Shown one piece after another: positions 34,883 to 43,288 of a DNA stretch of 64,000 nucleotides; position 1 is the stretch's first letter, and every line of letters starts with the position of its first letter. This stretch comes from Rhodococcus sp. 06-462-5 (GTDB lineage: Bacteria > Actinomycetota > Actinomycetes > Mycobacteriales > Mycobacteriaceae), in the NCBI RefSeq assembly GCF_002258315.1, contig NZ_NOYD01000018.1, positions 62,001 through 126,000 of the forward strand, written 5' to 3'. The notes beneath the pieces are model-generated. The model did no database searches. It was not told where the DNA came from and was given only the letters and a program-made list of their open reading frames with translations. The position numbers and the translations under genes were made by a program.

Positions 34883-36292
34883 TCAGAGTGGCCGGAAGAC
34901 TCCGTGGTGCGATTCCGCGAGCACGATGCCTCGTCTGCACTCGTTCGGAAAGCCTTGACGACTCCCACGCGCCACCGCCGTCGGCGAATCTAGGCGTTGC
35001 CGCAGAGTTTCTCTGTCGAGTTCGGCGCCCGCAGTAGCAAGGATTCGGCCGTATGCGACGATCGCCTCGTACGTGGTTTCGGACAGAGAGCTCATCGGCG
35101 GCATCGGACCTACCTGTAAGGCGTTGTACCGGCCCTCGAGGTCCCGATATGTGTCGGTCGTGCCCTGGAAGTACGCGAATGCAGCCCAGACTCCGTCGGC
35201 AGCGGAGGTGCCGATCAGTTGCTGGGTGGCTTCGTCGAGCACCAACGCCAATGTGCGTGTCCTCGAACGTAATCCCGCATCGAAACACTGCTGCTCGAAC
35301 ACGACCTCGTCGTGCCCGACCAGGGTCGAGAGAATCAACTCGGCTCCGGACTCGTCTATGGCGGCGATGGTGGACGAGAAGTCCGTGGTCCCGAGGGGCA
35401 GGTAGTTGTCACCGAGCACTGACGCGTTGTTCTCGGCCGCGACGCGGCGCGCCGCCCAATGGGCGCCGTAGGACCACGAATATCGGTGGCCGACGAAGAA
35501 CCATGTGCGGGCGTCGGTCTCGGCCATCAACGCCGGCATTCCGGCCCGTGTCTGCGCCAACGGCCGTTCACCGAGCCGTACGATCGAGGCGCTCGGCCGA
35601 CCGCCTTCGTTGAGCACAGTGTGAACCAATAACACGTCGGTGTCCTGCAGGGCGGAGGCCGCGGCGTTGAAGGTGGCGGAGGTGACACAAGCAAAGATGA
35701 TTCGGCATCCGCTGTGCAGCAGTCTCCGGGTCGCGGCAGACCCGGTCAGCGAGTCGGAGGCATCGTCGCCGATCAACAGCTCCATAGGAAGGCCACGAAT
35801 CCCGCCGTCCGCATTGATCTCGTCGACAGCCAACTGGGCCAGTGTTTCGGTGGCCTGTGCGAACACTGCTGCCGAACCGGACTTGCTGACCAGCAGCCCT
35901 ATGCGGTGTCTATCCGGCCTCAGCGGTTCGGGTGGGCCGTAACCGCGCTTGTGCGCCAGCCATGAAACTCCGTCCTGGTCCAAGCTGGATTCCAGAACCA
36001 CGCGTGTTCCGGCCCCATCGGCGAGAAACCGCAACGTCAATCGGCCCCGCCACGGTTGATGATGGACAATGGCGACCGATCGGCCCTCGCGTACAGCAGC
36101 AACGTGCCCGAGCAGCGTGATCGGCATACCTGCAGTGCCCTCACCGCCGACCGGCAGCGACACAGATACCGCGGCCCCCACCACCAGCCGTGTGCACTCG
36201 AGGTCGAGAAGGTCGCCATCGAGAAAGCTCTGAAACACCGCCGCCGGTCGTTGAGACAGATGCAATTGGGCAGTGACCGACAATCCGGCCAT
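34883..36292 (-). CDS. SRPBCC-AmiC fusion, probable amide sensor of the nitrile cluster
   Basis: Protein of 469 aa with two parts. Residues 1-125 form an SRPBCC/START-like domain (RPAAVFQSFLDGDLLDLEC ... RGRLTLRFLADGAGTRVVLE). Residues 130-469 form an AmiC-type periplasmic-binding fold: RHRIGLLVSKSGSAAVFAQA, LAVDEINADGGIRGLPMELL, FFVGHRYSWSYGAHWAARRV. There is no signal peptide, so it should be cytoplasmic like AmiC. AmiC homologues (NhhC/NhlC) are amide-responsive regulators of nitrile hydratase in R. rhodochrous J1, from memory. A fused SRPBCC domain is unusual. It follows the ArsR gene by 39 bp. Confidence 0.75.
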   Translation of the reverse strand: MAGLSVTAQLHLSQRPAAVFQSFLDGDLLDLECTRLVVGAAVSVSLPVGGEGTAGMPITLLGHVAAVREGRSVAIVHHQPWRGRLTLRFLADGAGTRVVLESSLDQDGVSWLAHKRGYGPPEPLRPDRHRIGLLVSKSGSAAVFAQATETLAQLAVDEINADGGIRGLPMELLIGDDASDSLTGSAATRRLLHSGCRIIFACVTSATFNAAASALQDTDVLLVHTVLNEGGRPSASIVRLGERPLAQTRAGMPALMAETDARTWFFVGHRYSWSYGAHWAARRVAAENNASVLGDNYLPLGTTDFSSTIAAIDESGAELILSTLVGHDEVVFEQQCFDAGLRSRTRTLALVLDEATQQLIGTSAADGVWAAFAYFQGTTDTYRDLEGRYNALQVGPMPPMSSLSETTYEAIVAYGRILATAGAELDRETLRQRLDSPTAVARGSRQGFPNECRRGIVLAESHHGVFRPL

Positions 36293-36331
36293 CAGGGCAC
36301 CGCCGTCATGCCGACTGCGAACGGACTCGTC

Positions 36332-36703
36332 TCACGCCCGACGACGGGGTCGAAGCGCACCATTGTCGACGTTGCCCGCAACGGGCGGATCACTCGATGT
36401 CTGCGCCACCAGAGACCGTTCGAGGACATCACGAAGAAACTGTAGAGCGTCGTTGGCCGGGCCTGCAGGGTCGACCGAGAAGAACCGATTGCGGCCCGCT
36501 CGTCGCTCGATGATCACTCCCGACATCTTCAGCGCCTTCAGATGCGCAGATACCGTCGTGCGGCCCACAGATGGTATGCGGTCACTGATGAACCCTGCAC
36601 TGCACTCGCCGTTCGAAGCCAGGGTGTCGAGGATCTCGCGACGGACTTGGTCGGCGAGAGCCGCGAACACCAGCTCCCGGCTTTGCTGCTCACCGACACC
36701 CAT
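36332..36703 (-). CDS. ArsR-family repressor
   Basis: Winged-helix protein of 123 aa: ELVFAALADQVRREILDTLA, then the recognition region IPSVGRTTVSAHLKALKMSG and the wing GVIIERRAGRNRFFSVDP. No metal-binding cysteine cluster is visible (one Cys only), so it probably does not sense metals. It resembles the NhhD/NhlD type regulators associated with nitrile hydratase. Genes of this class are often followed by an SRPBCC gene, and here that domain opens the next gene. Confidence 0.8.
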   Translation of the reverse strand: MGVGEQQSRELVFAALADQVRREILDTLASNGECSAGFISDRIPSVGRTTVSAHLKALKMSGVIIERRAGRNRFFSVDPAGPANDALQFLRDVLERSLVAQTSSDPPVAGNVDNGALRPRRRA

Positions 36704-37313
36704 CGCACTGTCCTCATCTCGATGTGGATTCGACCTGATAGGTCAACCGACATCAACATATCTCATGCTGGCGCTTATCGAAATACTTTCGTCGACGTGT
36801 CATATTCATCGGCTTCATCGGCGCAGCAGAAACCGTTGGATCTTGCCGCTGTCTCCGTCGGGGTTCGCGCGAAGACTCGGAACGACCCGCGCGACACCGA
36901 CCGGGATCGACGCGGTTCCGAGAAACATCACGATCGATTCCTGTCATCAACCCCCTCGCGCTGCCGTTCCGATGATCAGAGCACCGTGGCGGCACGGGTG
37001 CCTGGCGAGACTCGACCTGGTTCCTTCCATTCAAGTCCCCGGTTTCTCTCGGTCGGGTCTTTCCACTCCTCGCCGGAGCTGATCAACACTGCTGGGCGTC
37101 GCGATCGCGCTTTCCACTCGACGGCGCGGCTGCTCGTGCTGTCGGAACGTGCGGCACGATCAGCCGCCGAAGGACCCGGCGGGAGCCCCTCAGCGGTCTG
37201 CCCGTCACGTCGGAACGTTCGGTGTCACGCAGCGGATCTGTTTCTTAGCAACGAATTTCCTTGCAGTTCCTGTCCGCACCTCGCGTGGGTGAGCGATCTG
37301 TTTCAATACCGTC
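36704..37313. other. Intergenic region, no supported gene
   Basis: About 600 bp between the ArsR gene and the A2/B2 pair on the other strand. Frames are Arg/Ser-rich without family features. Short repeats (TTTCCACTC near 37057 and 37108) suggest decayed sequence. It should contain the ArsR promoter and that of the A2/B2 pair. Confidence 0.35.
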
Positions 37314-37559
37314 ATGACCGACACTCGACGTAACACAAAATCCGGGCGCACCGTTGGTGAGAAGGTCCAAGTTCGACGCGACGACGGCGTGGTCAGTGGA
37401 ACGATTGTGGAGGACTTCGCGGACTCGCTGATTCCCGGCGATCGACTGGGTCGGGACTGGGCGCAACCACATCGATGGGCGATCGCCCTCGATACGGGCG
37501 TTCTGGTGTTCGTCGACGATAGCGACCTCGACGACAGCGACACTGCCGCGGCGCGGTGA
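37314..37559 (+). CDS. Small protein A2 of the duplicated gene pair
   Basis: Protein of 81 aa, paralogue of the product of 16556-16813. Shared blocks: VGEKVQVRRDDGVV, GTIVEDFADSLI, LGRDWAQPHRW and IALDTGVLVFVDDSDL. The fold is probably a small beta barrel. No Shine-Dalgarno is visible; the 20 bases around the start (CTGTTTCAATACCGTCATGA) are nearly the same as at the other copy, so the conserved leader may act in transcription or leaderless translation. The stop overlaps the B2 start as GTGA. Confidence 0.65.
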   Translation: MTDTRRNTKSGRTVGEKVQVRRDDGVVSGTIVEDFADSLIPGDRLGRDWAQPHRWAIALDTGVLVFVDDSDLDDSDTAAAR

Positions 37560-37807
37560 CAGCAATGGCCACAAAGAAGTCGGGGGATGCCCTGGTGGAT
37601 TTCGCCGCGATGTGGGAGCCGTTCGGCGGAGCACCGTTCGAAGAGGTATTCGTCAAATTCGGTGTGGACATGGACGAATACAAGCGTCGACTGTTCAGGC
37701 GATTGACCAATCCGGACCGCGCCGGGCTGATAGATGCTGCACTCCGCAGCCGCTTTATCGACTACTCCGTGCACGCGACCGGCATGACACAGCGCCCTCA
37801 TCGGTAG
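37556..37807 (+). CDS. Small protein B2 of the duplicated gene pair
   Basis: Protein of 83 aa starting at GTG 37556. It matches B1 (16323-16559) along its core: FAAMWEPFGGAPFEEVFVKF, GVDMDEYKRRLFRRL, DRAGLIDAALRSRFIDY. The pattern hints at a small helical DNA-binding protein of DUF3263 style, with low certainty. The conservation of the gene order and of the 4-nt overlap in both copies supports a functional unit. Confidence 0.65.
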   Translation: MTAMATKKSGDALVDFAAMWEPFGGAPFEEVFVKFGVDMDEYKRRLFRRLTNPDRAGLIDAALRSRFIDYSVHATGMTQRPHR

Positions 37808-37832
37808 GTCACCTGCTCGGTAGGTCACCTGC
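37801..37832. repeat. 16-bp tandem duplication at the end of B2
   Basis: TCGGTAGGTCACCTGC occurs twice in direct succession. The first unit contains the B2 stop codon. It is a local slippage duplication. Confidence 0.6.
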
Positions 37833-38508
37833 ACTCGTCCGCACCGGATCGGGAAAGTCGGCTTGCTGCCCAGCGTGGAGTGTCGATCACCGTGTCGGCG
37901 CGATCGCGGGGCCGTGCGGCTTGGCCAGCTCGAACGCGGAGATCACCCAGACACTGAGGGGGCCGCGTTCGGCGAGGAGCGAAACGTGGCAATAGCACCA
38001 GCGTCAAGACATCTTGACGCTGCGGAAACTGTCGTTCTCGACTTGGTCGGCCGCTGTCGGCACGCGTCGCTGCCGCTTGACCCGGTCTCGACCCAACACG
38101 ATCATCTATACAGTCCCCGCAAGTCCGCAATCCGGTTCGAGCTACCGAGGTCCTCGTCGTCGAGGACAGTCCGAATTTGCCGGTGCGAGGGAAGATCGGT
38201 GGACGAGTGTGCCACCGGTCGGTGCGCTCGGACGCAGACTCGATGCATCCAGAGAATCGACAAAATTCGATTTTCGAAACCGGATGTGCTCGGAACGTAC
38301 GTTCATGACGGCGTCGCCGACAGGTTGTGAAGATACCGATGATCAGCTTTATTGCACTGACGAGTTTTTGGCTCTTCGAGTAGATCCTGCAACGCATCAC
38401 CTGATGTCTCGACCGCACTGCTGGCGACAAAGCTGCTTCTCTCCGGGAGACGAAAAACCGATACTCCCCAAACACGTTCGGACGGTTTCGGTTTCGTTCG
38501 GTTGTCGG
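37833..38508. other. Intergenic region with copy 3 of the TTGACGGTGCGG motif
   Basis: No supported gene in about 680 bp. At 38001-38020 GCGTCAAGA-CA-TCTTGACGC is a perfect 9-bp inverted repeat, followed by TGCGGAAACT, the best-formed palindrome of the three copies. A few short frames exist but none is protein-like. Confidence 0.5.
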
Positions 38509-39233
38509 TCAGCCGGCCTTGACGCGCAGACGCTCGACCTCCGAGCGAGAGTGACGCACGGCCTCGGTGTCGGCTGCTTTCCCGCGGATCGTGGGCGAGG
38601 TCGAGATCGCGCGCCGAAGATGCTTGCGTGCTCGACGGGACGTGTGATGGGGCGCGGACTTGACGAACGCCTTACGCGCCTTGTTCTCCAGAATGCCGTC
38701 CACCTCGGCGTCGGTCACGGTCCCCGCTTCGACCTCGGGGGCGAGGATGTCGCGGACGAACTCGTATTCACGCGGCGCTGCTCGTCGAAACGCGATCGTC
38801 AGCATTGTGAACCCGAGCACGATGGAGCCGATCATGACGGGGAACGTCAGGATGCCACCCATACCGAGGCCGGTGGCGTCGTCCCAGGTGAAGTGCAGAA
38901 TCATGCCCAACAACACGAACGCCAGGCCGCGCCCGATCCGGCGTGGCTGGGCCGCGGTGCCGATGATGTAGATGACACCCGTGCAGACGAGGGCACTGAA
39001 GAGCGGAGGGGAGACGAAGCTGACCGCGATGCGGGTGAACGACATCTGCACTGCCTGACCGACCGGATCGGTACCGAACGCCCGGGCAGTGGAGTTGGCC
39101 GCGTACAGGAAACCTCGAAGACCGCGAATCCGAGTCCGAGAAACGCACCGACTAGCGTGTTCCGGATACGGACAGAACGGAAAGCCTCGGGCGGTTGAGC
39201 GCGGATGATCTGCTTGTCAGTGCTGTAGATCAC
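38509..39233 (-). pseudogene. Frameshifted, truncated PrsW-family membrane protease
   Basis: Two minus-strand frames join into one PrsW-like protein. The first (ATG at 39233) reads AFLGLGFAVFE, then at about 39118 the homology continues in another frame as FLYAANSTARAFGTDPVGQA, MSFTRIAVSFVSPPLFSALV and LHFTWDDATG. A one-base change at GAGGTTTCC breaks it. The usual catalytic E-E-x-x-K part upstream is missing. So it looks inactive, although the downstream piece keeps about three helices and a charged tail. Sequencing error is possible for the frameshift but not for the missing N-terminus. Confidence 0.6.
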
Positions 39234-39401
39234 CGTCCCTGCGAGGGATTCCGAACGTCGCGTTCGATGCGTAGGTAAGCACCGGTACCTCAGGCGTTCG
39301 GAAAGTTTGCCCGTGTGATGCCGAAGGTGTCGTGCATCATCGGTGAATCCGGTGTGCTTCGGCAGGCATTTCCGGCTCGACAGTCAATCACCGTCTGATG
39401 G

Positions 39402-40508
39402 TCAGCCGTCCGCCGAATCACAGCGAGCGGACCGTTCTTTCCTGGCGTGCTTCGCACGGTACATCTCGGCGTCGGCAGTGTTGAGCAACTGCAGAATCGC
39501 TTGTTCAGAGCTGCCGTCGAAGACTTCGGTCACCGCCGAACCAACACTCACCGACACGCCCGAGATCATTCGTGCACTGGAAAGAGCGGTCATCAGCTGG
39601 CTGACGAGAAGATCGATGGTAGCCAGTTCGCCGACCGTCACACACGCGAACTCGTCGCCGCCGAGGCGGGCGACCACCCAGTCCTTCGCAGTCGATGCGC
39701 GGAGCTGTTGGGTCAGATCCCGTAACACCTCGTCGCCGGTCTGGTGTCCGTAAGAATCGTTCACGCCCTTCATACCATCCACGTCGATGACCACTGCACT
39801 CATCGCCATCGGCCGGTTCGTCGATGCGGTGACGACTATCGCTTCGACCGCAGCGAAAAGGCCTCGGCGGTTCCTCAGACCGGTCAAAGGGTCCACCAAC
39901 GAATCGCGCGCCCGGGACCGAAGTTCGCCGACGTACAGGATGAGAACCAACGGCGCGGAGAACATCAACAGCATGGTCAGCGTGTGGGCCACAACCACCC
40001 ACCAGCTGGCCGCTTCGCTCAATGCAGCCCTACACGCGATGATGCCCAGAACGACGACCGAATATGCCATGTGAGTCGAGCAAGCCAGCGGCGAAACAGC
40101 AATGACAGCAAACGTGGTGACAACTGCGAACAGAACCGTCCCACCGATAGCAGTCAACAGGTCCTGTTTCAACAGCAGGCAGACCGTGATCGTCACGTCG
40201 GAATAGACGACGAACGCGACGAGCGTTTTCGGGCTGGGCCAGGCACCCACGAACCAATGCACAGCAATCGGCAGTGTTGTGAGGCTGATCAGGACCACCA
40301 CGGGAACGCCGATTCCGGTGTACTCCTCCGACGGTGCGCTGACGAAGCCGATGATTCCGATGGTAAGCGTCGCGACACCCGCCAAATATTGCGTGAATTT
40401 GGCACGTTCGACGGCGAGTTCGTCGAGACCCGGCCGACCGATGAACCGGCACGAAGCCTTACCGCCCGAGCGGGGTGATGCCCTGAAGCGAGCGAATTCG
40501 GCGATCAT
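39402..40508 (-). CDS. Membrane diguanylate cyclase (GGDEF)
   Basis: Protein of 368 aa. Residues 30-190 hold about six membrane helices (YLAGVATLTIGIIGFVSAP and following). The GGDEF domain (about 205-360) starts DPLTGLRNRRGLFAAVE and contains RLGGDEFACV with the intact GGDEF signature. There is no obvious RxxD inhibitory site upstream of it. It would make c-di-GMP from GTP at the membrane. ATG 40508 has AGGGG upstream. It is a single-gene unit. Confidence 0.9.
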   Translation of the reverse strand: MIAEFARFRASPRSGGKASCRFIGRPGLDELAVERAKFTQYLAGVATLTIGIIGFVSAPSEEYTGIGVPVVVLISLTTLPIAVHWFVGAWPSPKTLVAFVVYSDVTITVCLLLKQDLLTAIGGTVLFAVVTTFAVIAVSPLACSTHMAYSVVVLGIIACRAALSEAASWWVVVAHTLTMLLMFSAPLVLILYVGELRSRARDSLVDPLTGLRNRRGLFAAVEAIVVTASTNRPMAMSAVVIDVDGMKGVNDSYGHQTGDEVLRDLTQQLRASTAKDWVVARLGGDEFACVTVGELATIDLLVSQLMTALSSARMISGVSVSVGSAVTEVFDGSSEQAILQLLNTADAEMYRAKHARKERSARCDSADG

Positions 40509-40889
40509 GAGAACCCCTGTGGAAGAAAGCGGCCCCCGCGACCTGTACGGTTCGGAGGCTAACAGAAAATAGACCTTTCGAAGGTGCTATCAACCAATCC
40601 TGGGCGAGCTGGCGGTTTCGGATTCAATCGAACGGCGAAGCGCATGACTCCCGTGGGCGGTGCCTTAGTTGTGGGAGTCAAGCGAAGTTCCCCGACATCG
40701 GCGAGAATTTCACCACCCGCGTCGCCGCCGGAGACGAGTGCACCTGTGCTACCCGAAGTCACATCGAGTTCGCTCTGGTCGAACCCGCAGCGCAGAACCG
40801 AACAGCTTTGGCATGCGAGGACGTACGCCATGGTCTTGACGGGTACACCGCACTGCAGTGCGACAGAAGTAACTCAACCTTCGCTGAGT

Positions 40890-41235
40890 TTGTATTACGA
40901 CATAGGGGTCGAAGACGGCAAGGTGATGTTCGGGTTTTCTCCGTCAGAGGCGCATTACAACCCCATCGGCACTGTGCACGGCGGTCTCGGGTGCACTTGA
41001 TCCTGATCGCTTGCACGGTGCACACCATGTTGCCTGCCGGAACGGGTTACACACCGATCGATCCGAACTTTAGTCAGCTCAACAGCCTTCTCGATTCGGG
41101 TGGGCCGTTGGACGCTTCTGGAATTGTTGTCAAACGAGGATCACTAGTCATCTTCGCGGAAGGTTCCATAGTCGACAAGGACGGTACGTCGTAGCAACCG
41201 AAACGAGTTCTTTGCTCGTCATACCTCCGAGGTGA
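40890..41235 (+). pseudogene. Degenerate copy of a PaaI-type thioesterase
   Basis: Frames on the plus strand together match the intact thioesterase at 44798-45307. YYDIGVEDGKVMFGFSPSEA, HYNPIGTVHGGLGCT is followed after a frameshift (about 41000) by MLPAGTGYTPIDPNFS and GSLVIFAEGSIVDKDG. After another shift (about 41190) it continues VVATETSSLLVIPPR and a stop. The intact gene reads HYNPIGTVHGGLACT, LPAGTGYTSIDINVS, GSRVIFTEGSIVDKQG and SSLLVIPPR. Part of the domain between is shortened. Confidence 0.8.
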
Positions 41236-41238
41236 TAC

Positions 41239-41300
41239 ATACCGAGCAGCAGTTTCGACAGTATGGTTTGTCCTATCGCCGGCGCGCTCGAACAAGTCAG
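41239..41300 (+). pseudogene. Relic of an HxlR gene start
   Basis: Directly after the thioesterase relic the sequence encodes SSSFDSMVCPIAGALEQV, which matches SSFDNMGCPIANALEQV of the intact HxlR at 44243-44794, at the same distance from the thioesterase stop. Similarity then ends abruptly, about 90 bp before the aldo/keto reductase start. This shows the relic is a copy of the whole thioesterase-HxlR unit. Confidence 0.75.
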
Positions 41301-41390
41301 CCTCAGCGGGACAACAGCGCTCGAACTCGTCGACCAGCTGGAACCAAGATTGATGAGACCGCTGACGTTCGGACAGAAAGAGGTACAGCC

Positions 41391-42341
41391 ATGACCACCT
41401 CCGAACTCGCTTCCATGCTTCAACGGCGCTTGCGCCCAGCGTTGTTGGGCACGGGGAACTTCGGCGGTATCGCCGGAACTGTTGGTCCCGGTGTCGGCCT
41501 GGATGCCGCGCGCGCGACCATGATCATGGATCACGCGATCGAGGTCGGGATCACGGTGTTCGACACGGCGGACATCTATGCCCAAGGCGCGAGCGAACGA
41601 ATTGTCGGTCAGTGGGTGCGCGCGCACCCGGACGCGGATGTGCTGATCCAAAGCAAGGCCGGGAACACTGCCACCGGCCCGAACCTGTCACCCGAGCACA
41701 TCGCCGGACAGTTGAAGCGCAGTATCGATACGCTCGGCCGAGTCGATCTGTTTCTGTCCCACCGTGTCGATCCGAACACACCGTGGGAGGACTCATTGCC
41801 AGTGTTCGGCCGGGCCGTGGAGGACGGCACGATTCGCGCCTACGGCGTCTCCAACGTCACCGCTACCGATCTGACCGAGGTTTTGCACACCGCGGACAAA
41901 TTAAGCCTCGTTCGGCCGGCTCTGGTGCAGAACGAATACTCCTGGCTCACCCGACGCGACGATCCCGAACTGCTCCCTATCGTGGAGGCCGAAGGCCTGC
42001 TCTACACGCCGTACTCACCGTTGGCGAACGGGCTTCTCGCCGGCCGGTACAGCAACGGTGAGCGTCCCGGCCACGGTGACCGTGCGAGTATCGCGTCGGG
42101 CACCGCGCACCTTCTCGACGACCCCCGCGCACAGTTTCGTCTGCGCGCGTTCGATGACGTGGCCGCCCAGTACGGACTCGAACCGGCCTCACTTGCGTTG
42201 GCATGGGTCCTCAACCGGCCTCAGGTCGCTGCCCCGATCGTCTCCGTCAGCCGCGACGAGCAGTGGTCTGCAGCGTGGGCTGCCGTCCAGTTCGCCTGGA
42301 CCCCAGAACTCGACGAGGCGCTAAACCAAATCCCCGAATGA
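41391..42341 (+). CDS. Aldo/keto reductase
   Basis: Enzyme of 316 aa with a TIM-barrel AKR pattern. The catalytic tetrad is visible: Asp and Tyr in VFDTADIYAQGASE, Lys in LIQSKAGN, His in LFLSHRVDP. The NADPH-binding end is WVLNRPQVAAPIVSVSRDEQ. The ATG start has AAAGAGG upstream. The HxlR relic lies in its upstream region, suggesting it was once regulated by that protein. Substrate unknown. Confidence 0.87.
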   Translation: MTTSELASMLQRRLRPALLGTGNFGGIAGTVGPGVGLDAARATMIMDHAIEVGITVFDTADIYAQGASERIVGQWVRAHPDADVLIQSKAGNTATGPNLSPEHIAGQLKRSIDTLGRVDLFLSHRVDPNTPWEDSLPVFGRAVEDGTIRAYGVSNVTATDLTEVLHTADKLSLVRPALVQNEYSWLTRRDDPELLPIVEAEGLLYTPYSPLANGLLAGRYSNGERPGHGDRASIASGTAHLLDDPRAQFRLRAFDDVAAQYGLEPASLALAWVLNRPQVAAPIVSVSRDEQWSAAWAAVQFAWTPELDEALNQIPE

Positions 42342-42822
42342 AACCCGGACGGCAGGATCGTCAATATTCATCGACGTGGCGGCAACGGCGGGTTTCGCAC
42401 CGTTGCAGCTCATGAATAAGGGGAGTTGCTCGCCATCGCTGCTTGGATTGTGTCGGTCGGTTCGGCAGAACTGTTAGCTAGACTGCACCATTGCAGCAGC
42501 CGTGCCGAAAACATGATCCGGTTCTTCTTGGGCGGGGGCTGTCGATGGCCTGGGGGTCCACGTGCACGGCTGGCTGCCATCGTCGTCACCGACATTCAGT
42601 CCCACCGCATTGAAAGACGCACAGCCTCGAAAGGACCCGCCCTGAAACACCCCTATAGGTGGGCTTTCTCCTGGCTACCAACGGCGATTCCATCTCGGCC
42701 GTTGACACGTTGTCGGTCTTTCGACTCCTCGAGTTTCAGCTTCGACACGCCTGCGAGGACTCGGGTGGTTCGACGTGCGGTCTGCTCACCGGCCCAAACG
42801 GCTACTGTTCTAGCATCTTTGT
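42342..42822. other. Intergenic region, no supported gene
   Basis: About 480 bp between the aldo/keto reductase and the Rrf2 gene. Several stop-rich or Arg/Ser-rich frames exist; none has a family signature. The 3' part should contain the rrf2 promoter. Confidence 0.35.
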
Positions 42823-43266
42823 ATGCCCGCTCCCAGCACTCAGTTTTCGATCGCCGTCCACGTATTGGCGGCACTTGCCCACTACGAGGGATATTTCACG
42901 TCGGAGCATCTCGCAGGTAGCGTCAATGCGAACCCCATCTTCGTCAAGAAAATCCTCGTCAAGCTTTCGAAGGCGAATCTTGTCGACTCCGCCGTCGGCA
43001 AGTCGGGCGGGTACGCCTTGGCGCGAAGTGCAGAAAGCATCTCCCTCTTCGATATCTTCTCTGCGGTGGACCCTCCGAGCGCCTCGGCTGTACACACCTA
43101 TCCCGTCAATGCGGATTGCGTCATCAGCTCCAACATCCAGGAAGTGATGGCTGACGTACTCACTGACATCCAGGTAGCGGTCGAGAAGCAGCTGCGCGGG
43201 ACAACGTTGGCGAACGTCGTCTCCAGGATCAAGGCAAAGGTCGAGGCACCTTTTGACCAGAATTAG
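42823..43266 (+). CDS. Rrf2-family regulator
   Basis: Winged-helix regulator of 147 aa. It starts MPAPSTQFSIAVHVLAALAH and has the Rrf2 core: GSVNANPIFVKKILVKLSKA, then VDSAVGKSGGYALARSAESI. The three-cysteine Fe-S cluster motif of IscR/NsrR types is absent; a single Cys (in NADCVISS) remains, as in YwnA-like members that may sense redox or electrophiles. Its stop lies inside a perfect palindrome that ends one base before the SDR start, so it probably controls the SDR. Confidence 0.85.
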   Translation: MPAPSTQFSIAVHVLAALAHYEGYFTSEHLAGSVNANPIFVKKILVKLSKANLVDSAVGKSGGYALARSAESISLFDIFSAVDPPSASAVHTYPVNADCVISSNIQEVMADVLTDIQVAVEKQLRGTTLANVVSRIKAKVEAPFDQN

Positions 43267-43287
43267 ATACCGATGTAGTATCTAATT
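43261..43287. promoter_or_regulatory. Perfect 10+10 palindrome between rrf2 and SDR (operator)
   Basis: AATTAGATAC-CGATGTA-GTATCTAATT is a perfect inverted repeat with a 7-bp spacer. It covers the Rrf2 stop codon and ends one base before the SDR ATG. It is AT-rich in a GC-rich context, as expected for a binding site. With it occupying the usual Shine-Dalgarno place, the SDR mRNA may be leaderless. Confidence 0.7.
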
Positions 43288-43288
43288 C

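Noticed and set aside
38014..39198. 394-codon plus-strand frame
   Set aside because: Antisense to the PrsW relic, with an Asp/Arg-rich repetitive composition typical of antisense frames in GC-rich DNA.
40584..40890. Upstream part of the plus-strand frame leading into the thioesterase relic
   Set aside because: The first 100 codons do not match the intact thioesterase and look like the antisense or promoter side of the diguanylate cyclase; only the matching part is called.
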